From Verrucomicrobiota bacterium (GTDB lineage Bacteria; Verrucomicrobiota; Verrucomicrobiia; Limisphaerales; UBA1096): 64,000 nt of DNA. The stretch is from the NCBI GenBank assembly GCA_030749225.1, contig JASMKO010000073.1, forward strand, positions 1-64,000, given 5' to 3'. Under the pieces are notes generated by a model. The model was not told the DNA's origin. It made no database searches and saw only the letters and a list, made by a program, of their open reading frames with translations. The translations under genes were made by a program, and so were the position numbers. This document shows positions 44,617 through 52,513 of the stretch, one piece after another; the first letter of the stretch is position 1, and every line of letters begins with the position of its first letter.

Positions 44617-46095
44617 TCAGTCTTCCACGCCCGGTATGAGGTCGTTCGGGCCAATATTTTGCCCCTGCCAATTCACCTTGCCGTCGTTGTAAAGAAGGAT
44701 GCGATGCTTGCTGCCGGGGGCAGGTTTGAGGTTGATCTTGGGGAGGAATTGTTTGTGGCGGGCGATGACTTTTGCAAACTTCGGATCGTCGGCGAGGTTG
44801 CTCCATTCGTTGGAATCCTTACGCATGTCGTACAACTCCTGGCTACCATCGGCGTACTGGATGTAGCGCCAATTCTCGCTGCGAACGCCGTGGTTGTCGT
44901 GGTTGTGAGTGGTGATTGCAGGATGACGCCGCTTGTTTTTTGCGTTGGTTAGTTGAGCGGTGAGGCTGCGTCCATCGAGCCCCTTCTTGTCGGGCAGATC
45001 AAGCAGCTCAGTCAGCGTCGGATAGATATCCAGCAACTCCGCCGGTTGAGTGCAGACCTGTCCCGGCTTCACACCCGGGCCGGCGAAGATGAGCGGCACG
45101 CGGGTGCCGTCGTCCCAGAGGGTGTTTTTGCCGGAGATCGCCTTTTCGCCGAGGTGCCAGCCGTGATCCGACCAGAGGACGATCACTGTGTTTTCGTCGA
45201 AGTTGTTTCGCTTAAGCGCCTTCATCAACCGACCGACCTGACTGTCGACGAAGCTGGTGCAGGCCAAGTAGCTACGAACGAGGTTGCGCCACTGGTTGTT
45301 TTCCTCAAGCCACTTGTGCCGAACCTCCGGTAGATACCAGTGCATGTACCACGAGAAACGTGGCGTATCGGCCCGGTCATTGGGCACGATTTTGGGCAGC
45401 ACAGAGTCGTCGTCCGGGTAGAGGTCGAACCATTTTTGCGTGGCGAAGCATGGCACGTGTGGGAGGAAAAAACCGACCGACATGAAGAACGGCTCCTTGG
45501 GCTTGGCGTCGAGCTGATCGACCGCCCATGAGGCGACCTTCCAGTCGCCCTTGTCCTCGTCCTTGTGGTCGAACACGCCCCAGTCCATCAGCTTGTGGTT
45601 TCCGAATTGAGTCGGGCCGATCAATTTCTTCGGTGGGAATGGCATCGCACTGGCCCCGGGGCCAAGGTGGTCAAACTCCAAGTCATTTTTCTGGCGGCCG
45701 TAACGGCCGTGATAAATCTTGCCAGTCGAGTAGGTGGTATAGCCGCCGTGTTGCCTTAAGTACTGTGGCAGGGTGACGAGATCCTTTAACTCCGGCACGG
45801 TGCGAAACCAAGGTGCCAAGCCATAAATACCGGTGGTGCTGGGGCGCAGCCCGGTCATCAAGCTTGTGCGTGAGGGGTTGCACAAAGGCGCCTGACAGTG
45901 GGCGTTGGCGAAGGCGGTTCCGCGCTTGGCCAAGCGATCGATGTGTGGCGTCTTGACCATCGGATGCCCGCCTAGGTAGCCAATCCAATCGTTCTGGTCA
46001 TCGATCGCGATGAACAACACATTCGGTTTTTTTTCGACCGCTAAACACGCCGCTGAAAAGACCAACGCCGCCAACAAACCCAATGAGAACCGCAT
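44617..46095 (-). CDS. Sulfatase (iduronate-2-sulfatase-like)
   Basis: ATG 46095 is chosen because it begins a Sec signal (RFSLGLLAALVFSAACLA); the frame is open to 46218, but that part overlaps the DUF1552 gene and has no signal. [20 protein letters not shown] carries the DD metal pair, CNPSRTSLMTGLRPSTTG the cysteine C72, and VGFFLPHVPCFATQKWFDLY and LWSDHGWHLGEKAISGK the remaining active site. The C-terminus has YDMRKDSNEWSNLAD. A perfect 14-bp palindrome at 45923 encodes the LAKR of DRLAKRG, and two more lie just upstream of the start. Confidence 0.93.
   Translation of the reverse strand: MRFSLGLLAALVFSAACLAVEKKPNVLFIAIDDQNDWIGYLGGHPMVKTPHIDRLAKRGTAFANAHCQAPLCNPSRTSLMTGLRPSTTGIYGLAPWFRTVPELKDLVTLPQYLRQHGGYTTYSTGKIYHGRYGRQKNDLEFDHLGPGASAMPFPPKKLIGPTQFGNHKLMDWGVFDHKDEDKGDWKVASWAVDQLDAKPKEPFFMSVGFFLPHVPCFATQKWFDLYPDDDSVLPKIVPNDRADTPRFSWYMHWYLPEVRHKWLEENNQWRNLVRSYLACTSFVDSQVGRLMKALKRNNFDENTVIVLWSDHGWHLGEKAISGKNTLWDDGTRVPLIFAGPGVKPGQVCTQPAELLDIYPTLTELLDLPDKKGLDGRSLTAQLTNAKNKRRHPAITTHNHDNHGVRSENWRYIQYADGSQELYDMRKDSNEWSNLADDPKFAKVIARHKQFLPKINLKPAPGSKHRILLYNDGKVNWQGQNIGPNDLIPGVED
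45923..45936. repeat. Iterated palindrome CGCTTGGCCAAGCG within a sulfatase gene
   Basis: A perfect copy encoding LAKR in the conserved DRLAKRG segment before the active-site cysteine. Confidence 0.9.
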
Positions 46096-46109
46096 GGCTA
46101 GAGCTTGCC

Positions 46110-46153
46110 CTTGGCCAAGAGCCAAGGCAAGCCAACGCACGCTTGGCCAAGCG
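46110..46153. repeat. Two iterated palindromes in the sulfatase leader
   Basis: CTTGGCCAAG at 46110-46119 and the full CGCTTGGCCAAGCG at 46140-46153 fill the 65-bp gap between the DUF1552 stop (46161) and the sulfatase ATG (46095). Confidence 0.9.
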
Positions 46154-46160
46154 CTGGACC

Positions 46161-47456
46161 TCAGACCAAGAAACCTTTTAATGGACCGGTGCTGTCGCCG
46201 AGTTGTTTGACGGGGCAACCCATTGCTTGAGCCATGGAAACCCAGAGGTTGGCGATGGGGGTGCCCTTGGGGTGCTCGTCATGCCGGTTATTTTTCAACT
46301 GGCCAACCGCGCCGCCCACAATAATGGTGGGAAGGTTGGTGCATTCGTGCAGCATACCACTGCTGAGGCCGGAACCGTAGGTGAACATCAGGTTGTCCAG
46401 CAGCGTGTCGTCGCCTTCCTGAATGACGTCCATCTTTTGGCAGAGACGCGAAAACTGCCGCATGTGAAAGAGATCGAGCTTCTCGAGGTCACTAAGCACC
46501 TGCTTGTTGTTTTGATTGTGCGTCCAACCGTGGTGACGGATGGGTTTCTCAAAAATATCCTCGAACATTAGCGGCGTGTCCCAGCGCTCCGGCGCAACCA
46601 TCATGGTACTGACTCGCGTAAGGTCGGTCTGCAACGCAAGGATCATCAAGTCACCCATCACCTGGATGTACTCATCGCGGCGCATCATGGTCCAGAGTTT
46701 CTCGGGATGCTCAATGCCAAGGTCGCGCGCGTCGACCTGATGCTTGGTGATGCGCTCGATCTGCTGCTCGACAGTACGCACGGAATCCATGTACTCGTCT
46801 AGTTTATGGCGGTCGAGTCGGCCGAGGCGATCCTGCAAATCCTTTGCATCGGCACGGACGAGATCGAGCACGCTGGCATTGGCCTGATGTTCCTTCACGT
46901 TGAAGAGGCGCTGGAACACCTTGCGCGGATCCTTGATTGACCGCGCGACATGACCGTGGCCGTACCACGAGATGTTGTCGAAATACACCGATTCGCGATT
47001 GTCGGTGAAGCTGTTACACGAAAGCTCAAGCGACCGGAACGGTGTCACCTTGCCGGCAGTGTCGGCAATCACCTGGTCAATAGTGCGCTTGAGCGGATAA
47101 CCCGCGGGCGAGAGTTCGTCAGGCGCTGCGGTACTCAGGTAACAGGCGCCGGCCTGCGCGTGACCGTCGGTGCCGGGCACCTTCACACGGTCGAGATTGG
47201 TGAAGAGCGAAATCTTTTCGCGGACTGGCTGGAGCGGCTGGAGTGTGCGGCTCAGGGTGAAGTTATGCCCCGTCTCCTTCGGGTGCCACGCCTCCTGGGC
47301 AACACCGTTGGGCGTGTAGAAAAACGCCACGCGCTTGGGCGCCGCAGTTTTCGCGCCACGCACCTGCATCACGTCAAGAAACGGCAGCGCCAGCGCTGCA
47401 CCACAACCGCGGAGGAAAGTGCGCCTCGGGATGTTTGTGTTCTTTAAAACGTTCAT
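46161..47456 (-). CDS. DUF1552 domain protein, Tat-exported
   Basis: The protein is 431 residues long. IPRRTFLRGCGAALALPFLD is a Tat signal. DUF1552 features are VAFFYTPNGVAQEAWHPKE, FTNLDRVKVPGTDGHAQAG, VYFDNISWYGHGHVARSIKD and DNLMFTYGSGLSSGMLHECT. The ATG overlaps the DUF1592 stop by ATGA, the tightest of the three DUF1592/DUF1552 pairs here. It sits in the middle of the 41704-54379 operon. Activity unknown. Confidence 0.93.
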   Translation of the reverse strand: MNVLKNTNIPRRTFLRGCGAALALPFLDVMQVRGAKTAAPKRVAFFYTPNGVAQEAWHPKETGHNFTLSRTLQPLQPVREKISLFTNLDRVKVPGTDGHAQAGACYLSTAAPDELSPAGYPLKRTIDQVIADTAGKVTPFRSLELSCNSFTDNRESVYFDNISWYGHGHVARSIKDPRKVFQRLFNVKEHQANASVLDLVRADAKDLQDRLGRLDRHKLDEYMDSVRTVEQQIERITKHQVDARDLGIEHPEKLWTMMRRDEYIQVMGDLMILALQTDLTRVSTMMVAPERWDTPLMFEDIFEKPIRHHGWTHNQNNKQVLSDLEKLDLFHMRQFSRLCQKMDVIQEGDDTLLDNLMFTYGSGLSSGMLHECTNLPTIIVGGAVGQLKNNRHDEHPKGTPIANLWVSMAQAMGCPVKQLGDSTGPLKGFLV

Positions 47457-50014
47457 TTTCTTTCGTTCTGACCGGTTTTATGCCGGAACGGCATACTCTT
47501 GGCAACCTCTACCACCACGGTGGAAAAGCGGCCGTGATCCGCTAAAACTCGCCACATGATACGGTCGATCGCTGGCTTGTCGGTGACCTTCAACTCGCGG
47601 CCCAACGCGTAGCTGAGCAGATGCTCGCTGAAGGCGCGCATGAATTTCTCCGGCCGCTCGAGGATGGCGTCCTTAAACTGCTCGATGTTCTTGAACTCCG
47701 CCTCGCCGAAAAGTTTGCCGCTCGCGTCGATGTTGCCCCCGCCACGATACTGGTCGCGCCAGCGCCCGATGGGATCAAAGCTCTCCAGTACAAATCCCAA
47801 CGGATCGATCCGTGCATGGCAACTGGCGCAGGTCTGTTCGGTCGCGTGTTGCTTGAGCCGCTCGCGAATAGTCAGGCCCTTCGCCTCGATGGCCGCGTCG
47901 TCGGCCTCGATTTCCGGCACCACGTCCGGGGGCGGCGGTGGTGGGTCGTTGAACATCACCGTCGCCACCCACGCGCCACGCTTGATAGGACTGGTGCGCA
48001 ACGGCGTGGATGTCATCGTGAGCACCGCCGCGGTGGTCATCACGCCACCCTCTCGCCGGTTGGTGAGCTGGCGTTTGCGGAACGCCTGCGTGAAGGTGTT
48101 GAAGCGACTACGATTACCGCGAGTGCCGAAGGGCGCCTCGGGCCTGCTGTACCACGCCTGCAATTCGTCTGAGCGATACGCGTAGTTGCTGTCGACGAAC
48201 AGCATGATCGAGCGATCCTCCACCTGCACACTCTCGAACAGCAGCAGCGGCTCGACCATCGTTTGCAGGCCGAACTTCCACTGCTCACAACCGATCCGCG
48301 CGTAGTACACCTGAAAACGGTCGAAGTCCGGCACAGCAGTGATCAGCTGATCCAACCGCAGCCATTGACGCGCGAAATTCTCGGCCAACGCGCGGCTGCG
48401 CCGGTCATTGAGCATCCGCCGCACCTGCGCCTCCAGCACCGCCGGCTGGCGCAACCTCCTTTCCCGCGCGGCGGCCAGCAGCGGTTCATCCGGGATGCTA
48501 CTCCATAGAAACAGCGCCAATCGCTGCGCCAACTCGTAATCATTGGCCGGCGTCTTGGCGCCAGCGCCCTGCTTGGTTTCTACCACATAGATAAACTTCG
48601 GTGAGGCCAAAACCGCGGCCACAACCGATTTCATCGCCGCGGTGTACGAGCCGGTGCGCTGTTGCTCGGCGGCATGAAAAGCGGCATACCGCATAAGCGT
48701 CGCCTCATCCATCGGCGACCGAAATGCCCGCTCGAGAAACGGCCCAAGCCGCTTATCCACCGGCTGGCCGTCGTCCTTGAAGAACGTGTCGCGTAACGCC
48801 GTGTAGTCGTCAAACTCCTTCGCGCTTACGATCGCGCGGCCGAGCTTTAGCAGACTCTCCAGCAGAATCGGCGATATGCTGAGTTGCTCGCCCTGGTTGT
48901 TGAAGCCGTGCTCGGCCTGCAGGTCAATGGCGAAAGGATCCACTCCGGAAAGAATCTGCCGCTCCACCTGAAACTTGCCAAGCGTGCGATTGCCCACCGT
49001 AATGCCCGTGGGCATTCGGCCGGAGGTGGGATCAAAATATTGGCTCGAGCGGATCACCTTTTCCGGCAGCGGATAAATATCGCCACGCAACTGTAGCAGA
49101 TCGCGCACGGCATTGTTATACTCGTACCGGTTCAGCCGCCGCATCACCACTGGCTCAAGCGTGGTATTGGCCGACACATACTCATCCACCACGCCTTCAA
49201 AAAACGCCGCCAGCTTCGCGCGCTCGCTCTTGGCAGGTTGCGACTCATCCTCCGGCGGCATCTCCGCTTTGGCCAGCACCTCCGCCGCGTGCCGCGCCAG
49301 CTCGATTTTTTTCAAAACATCCGCGCGCTTGGACAAAGCCTCAAGGTTCACCTTGCCCTTCACCTTCTTCGCTCCATGACAGCGGAAACAATGCGCCTTC
49401 ATCAACGAACGCGCCTCGGCGAAATCCACCTTCAAAACCAAGCGCTGTTCCGGTTCTTTCTCCTTTACCGGCTTGGACGCCAAGTCTGTAAGCCTCAGAA
49501 AATCCAGCCCGTACAGGTAACCCTTGTCACGGTACTTCTTCGCCTTGGTATTTCCGCCAATCAGCTTGATCTCAATCCGCTGCGTGCCTGATTTCAATTC
49601 CACTTCACCCAGTTCATGCAACTCGGCCAATTTCACATCAGGAGAAAACAAATCCAGTTTGGGCTCAACCACCTTCCCATTCAACTTCACCTCAAATTGT
49701 CCGTAATCCGGCGCCAGAGTCCACTGCATCGCCAATGCGTATTTACCTTCCTTTTCGACTGAAAACTCCACCGCGTTCGCCTCGCCCACCACTCCGTCCC
49801 AGAGCAGGTGCGCGTCCCCGCTCCAACCGGCTCCAAACCCTTTCATATTCTGCGTCCGGGCCTTGCCGTCGGCCTGCAGAAATTCCCCCTCTAGAACGCC
49901 TTCTACCACGGTGGCAGTCGGCTTGCGGATGGAATGATAATCAAACAACTCCGTCGCTTGGCCAAGCACTTGGCCAAGCATCGAAATCAATGCGACGGAG
50001 AAAAACTTTTTCAT
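47453..50014 (-). CDS. DUF1592-family (PSD3/PSD4-type) di-heme cytochrome with N-terminal CBM-like domain
   Basis: The protein is 853 residues long. The signal peptide ends in a palindrome-derived LGQVLGQA. Unlike its two paralogues, a beta-sandwich domain (about residues 60-175, with GQFEVKLNGKVVEPKL) precedes the first heme motif CFRCH (C209, C212, H213). Then come DUF1587 (RRLNRYEYNNAVRDLLQLRG), DUF1592 (ELAQRLALFLWSSIPDEPLL), DUF1588 (VMFNDPPPPPP) and DUF1585 with CASCHARIDPLGFVLE. The N-terminal domain suggests sugar binding, by fold guess only. The start overlaps the upstream hydrolase stop by ATGA. Function is inferred as exported electron transfer. Confidence 0.9.
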   Translation of the reverse strand: MKKFFSVALISMLGQVLGQATELFDYHSIRKPTATVVEGVLEGEFLQADGKARTQNMKGFGAGWSGDAHLLWDGVVGEANAVEFSVEKEGKYALAMQWTLAPDYGQFEVKLNGKVVEPKLDLFSPDVKLAELHELGEVELKSGTQRIEIKLIGGNTKAKKYRDKGYLYGLDFLRLTDLASKPVKEKEPEQRLVLKVDFAEARSLMKAHCFRCHGAKKVKGKVNLEALSKRADVLKKIELARHAAEVLAKAEMPPEDESQPAKSERAKLAAFFEGVVDEYVSANTTLEPVVMRRLNRYEYNNAVRDLLQLRGDIYPLPEKVIRSSQYFDPTSGRMPTGITVGNRTLGKFQVERQILSGVDPFAIDLQAEHGFNNQGEQLSISPILLESLLKLGRAIVSAKEFDDYTALRDTFFKDDGQPVDKRLGPFLERAFRSPMDEATLMRYAAFHAAEQQRTGSYTAAMKSVVAAVLASPKFIYVVETKQGAGAKTPANDYELAQRLALFLWSSIPDEPLLAAARERRLRQPAVLEAQVRRMLNDRRSRALAENFARQWLRLDQLITAVPDFDRFQVYYARIGCEQWKFGLQTMVEPLLLFESVQVEDRSIMLFVDSNYAYRSDELQAWYSRPEAPFGTRGNRSRFNTFTQAFRKRQLTNRREGGVMTTAAVLTMTSTPLRTSPIKRGAWVATVMFNDPPPPPPDVVPEIEADDAAIEAKGLTIRERLKQHATEQTCASCHARIDPLGFVLESFDPIGRWRDQYRGGGNIDASGKLFGEAEFKNIEQFKDAILERPEKFMRAFSEHLLSYALGRELKVTDKPAIDRIMWRVLADHGRFSTVVVEVAKSMPFRHKTGQNERK
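49955..49979. repeat. Tandem 12-bp palindrome units at a signal-peptide end
   Basis: Two adjacent CTTGGCCAAG cores, 12 bp apart. They encode LGQVLGQA at the predicted signal-peptidase region of the DUF1592 protein. Confidence 0.9.
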
Positions 50015-51228
50015 CGGACGATGAGTTCGCTGGTGGCGATGGCTTTGCGTTCATCGCGAATCGCGACGTACCAGACAGTGGCCTCCTTAGGCGGGGCAGC
50101 GCCGTGAACACGATATCCATCCACCGTGAGATTGACGGTCTCCCAAGCGCGTTCGCGGTTTTGTTCATGCGGAGCCGTAGTGTAGTGCAGCTTGGCCTCA
50201 GTTAACTTCGTCTGCGATTGAACCGTAGTACTGACAATGCCTCCATTAATGAGCGGCCTCGCAACCACCGGCATCGGTTTGCCCCCGCGGATATGCTCGT
50301 CAGCGAAAAGGAAAAACTCCGGAAAATCAAAGATGTGCCCGTGCTTCATGTTCAACTGGATGCTGTAGTTTTTTTCGCTCCGGACCAAGGCACAGGTCTT
50401 GGCATAGCTGTCCATCGGGTAGGCAAAATCGTTCGTGCCGTTCAGAAACATCACTGGCATTTTCGCCGAGCCGATGTAGCGCGACGGATCCCAAAGACGA
50501 TGCCACTTGTCTGACTGTTCTTGCGTCATTTTGCCAAATTCGCCCACTTTCCAGACACTGTTCTCCCGCAGGAAACCGCACCCGTAAACCGGCATGGCCA
50601 CCTTGAAACGGTCGTCCACCCCGGCAACAATGCAGGTCAGGTAGCCCCCCCAACTAATCCCGGTAAGCACGATCCGGTCGGCATCCACTCCGGCAAAACT
50701 GCGAAGCAGGGAATGCCCGCGAATCACGTTGGCCACAGCATGGTACGACCACTGGTTCTCAAGCGGCTCATCGATGGTACTGAACTTGTCAGTGTGACTT
50801 TGCCCCGGTCCACCGTCCGGCAGACGCTTACGTTCCTCGCCGCAGCCGGCCAAGTCCATCGCGATCGCGGCGTAGCCGCGCTTGGCCCACAACTGCGCCC
50901 AGTTTGCAAACGCCGAGCCGCCGCCGCCATGAACCAGCACGATCCCTGGCATCTTGCCGTCCACCGCTTGGCCAAGCTTCCTGGGCGAGGCATAGTAGGC
51001 AAAGACACGGGTGGGTTTGCCGTGGTATTTTTCCCCCTCGTATAGCAGTGCATGCACGTTCCCCTCCTGCCGCACCCACTCAAACTTGGGGGCCTTTTTC
51101 AGTTTGGCCACGTTCCACGGCGTGCTCTCTGGCAAAGGCAACGGCTCCGCCGCCTGGCCAAACGCCTGGCCAAGCGCGATGAGTGCCAGTAACTGAATGC
51201 TGCGGATATTATTCACTCGAAAATCCAT
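50011..51228 (-). CDS. Exported alpha/beta hydrolase (acetylxylan esterase-like)
   Basis: The protein is 405 residues long with a Sec signal whose end is LGQAFGQAAEP, encoded by degenerate palindrome units. IVLVHGGGGSAFANW is the oxyanion region, VLTGISWGGYLTCIVAGVDD holds the nucleophile elbow (GISWG), MFLNGTNDFAYPMDSY the acidic residue, and NMKHGHIFDFPEFF the histidine. A C-terminal beta domain follows (TVNLTVDGYRVHGAAPP). Polysaccharide deacetylation is inferred. It is translationally coupled on both sides: 5 bp after the propeller gene and ATGA with the DUF1592 gene. Confidence 0.87.
   Translation of the reverse strand: MDFRVNNIRSIQLLALIALGQAFGQAAEPLPLPESTPWNVAKLKKAPKFEWVRQEGNVHALLYEGEKYHGKPTRVFAYYASPRKLGQAVDGKMPGIVLVHGGGGSAFANWAQLWAKRGYAAIAMDLAGCGEERKRLPDGGPGQSHTDKFSTIDEPLENQWSYHAVANVIRGHSLLRSFAGVDADRIVLTGISWGGYLTCIVAGVDDRFKVAMPVYGCGFLRENSVWKVGEFGKMTQEQSDKWHRLWDPSRYIGSAKMPVMFLNGTNDFAYPMDSYAKTCALVRSEKNYSIQLNMKHGHIFDFPEFFLFADEHIRGGKPMPVVARPLINGGIVSTTVQSQTKLTEAKLHYTTAPHEQNRERAWETVNLTVDGYRVHGAAPPKEATVWYVAIRDERKAIATSELIVR
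51151..51176. repeat. Tandem degenerate palindrome units at a signal-peptide end
   Basis: CGCCTGGCCAAA followed by CGCCTGGCCAAG, encoding LGQAFGQA in the hydrolase signal region. Confidence 0.8.
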
Positions 51229-51233
51229 GCGGA

Positions 51234-52505
51234 TTACTTCGCGATGCAGAAGAGGTGTTTTTCGCCTCGGATCAGCAGTTGGTCGCGCACCGGGACGGTG
51301 GTGGCGATGATGCGCTCGCCCATGTTGTTCTCGGAGAGAAAATTGAACCCGTCCGAGATGGAGGCAACCATGATCACGCCATCTTCACGCGGCGCATAAA
51401 TCTTGCCATCGGCCACGGTCGGTGAGGCGTAATAGCTGGCGCGGTGCTTGGGGAACTGACCAACCCAAAGTTTCTTGCCGGTCTTGGCGTCAAGGCAGGC
51501 AACCTGTCCGCGGTCGCCGAGCACGTAGACCTTGCCGTCCTGCACGGCAGGCGTCGGCACGAACGACCCGGTGCCGGTGAGCGTCCATTTGCGGTTGGAC
51601 TGTGTGACGTTGCCGTCGCCGCTCAACTCGATGCCGGCAATGTGTTTGCCCCGGCCGTACGGCACGATCGCCATGTTGCCATCGAGCACCGACGAGGCCA
51701 CCTGCACCCAGTTCGCGCGCTTGTCCGGGTTGAAGCCTTCGCAGGTCCAGAACAGTTCACCGTTGGAGGCATCGTGGATGGTCAACCGTTCCGCTCCCCA
51801 GACAACAATCGCCTCGCGACCCCGGTACCGCACAACGTGGGGCGTGGCATAGCTGTGGTCGCACTCGACCGGCGTCTCGTAGTTGCGGGATTCCTTCCAT
51901 GCCAGTTCACCGGTGCGTTTGTCGAACGCCGCGAGGTATGATTCGCCGGTGTGCATCACCGCGAGCACGACATGTTGTGCGGTCAATACCGGGGAAGTAC
52001 CAATGTCCCAGTACAAGGTGTCACGCGCAAACCGTTCCTGAAGGTTCGTTTTCCAGAGCAGCTTGCCTTCCAGCGTGAAGCCAGCGAGGTTGCCGCTCTT
52101 GAAATAGGCGAACAACAGCTTGCCGTCGCTGATTGCAGACGAGTTGCTGCCGGAGCCGTTACGGTGCTTGCCGGCACGCTCGCTGCCAACCGTGGTCTGC
52201 CATCGCTTTTTGCCATCCCAATCAAACGACATCAACGTGTCGTTGCCGCCGCTTGGACTGGTGATGATGATTTGATCCTTCCAGACAATCGGTGTCGAGC
52301 AGCCCTTGGCCGGCAGCGAGGTTTTCCACTTCACATTTTTCTCGTTGTCAAACGCGGCAACGTAACTGCCGGTCGAGGTGGATCCGTTTTCATCCATCCC
52401 GCGCCAGTTCGGCCAGTTCGCCTCCGCGCCTCCCACCCAAGCTGGTGACAAAAACGCCAAGCCAGCCACAAGGACGGCTATCTTTATTTTCAGTCTGTTT
52501 TTCAT
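51234..52505 (-). CDS. PQQ-like beta-propeller (BamB-like) exported protein
   Basis: ATG 52505 is preferred to the TTG at 52517. The N-terminus KNRLKIKIAVLVAGLAFLSP is a Sec signal. The mature protein begins WPNWRGMDENGS, then propeller blades with FDWDGKKRWQT, FTLEGKLLWKT, FDKRTGELAWKE and LDAKTGKKLWVG. It lies between the large sulfatase (8 bp upstream) and the hydrolase (5 bp downstream) in the 41704-54379 operon. Like the paralogues at 31012 and 59959 it is probably a binding scaffold, not a dehydrogenase. The exact ligand is unknown. Confidence 0.88.
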   Translation of the reverse strand: MKNRLKIKIAVLVAGLAFLSPAWVGGAEANWPNWRGMDENGSTSTGSYVAAFDNEKNVKWKTSLPAKGCSTPIVWKDQIIITSPSGGNDTLMSFDWDGKKRWQTTVGSERAGKHRNGSGSNSSAISDGKLLFAYFKSGNLAGFTLEGKLLWKTNLQERFARDTLYWDIGTSPVLTAQHVVLAVMHTGESYLAAFDKRTGELAWKESRNYETPVECDHSYATPHVVRYRGREAIVVWGAERLTIHDASNGELFWTCEGFNPDKRANWVQVASSVLDGNMAIVPYGRGKHIAGIELSGDGNVTQSNRKWTLTGTGSFVPTPAVQDGKVYVLGDRGQVACLDAKTGKKLWVGQFPKHRASYYASPTVADGKIYAPREDGVIMVASISDGFNFLSENNMGERIIATTVPVRDQLLIRGEKHLFCIAK

Positions 52506-52513
52506 GATCAAAA

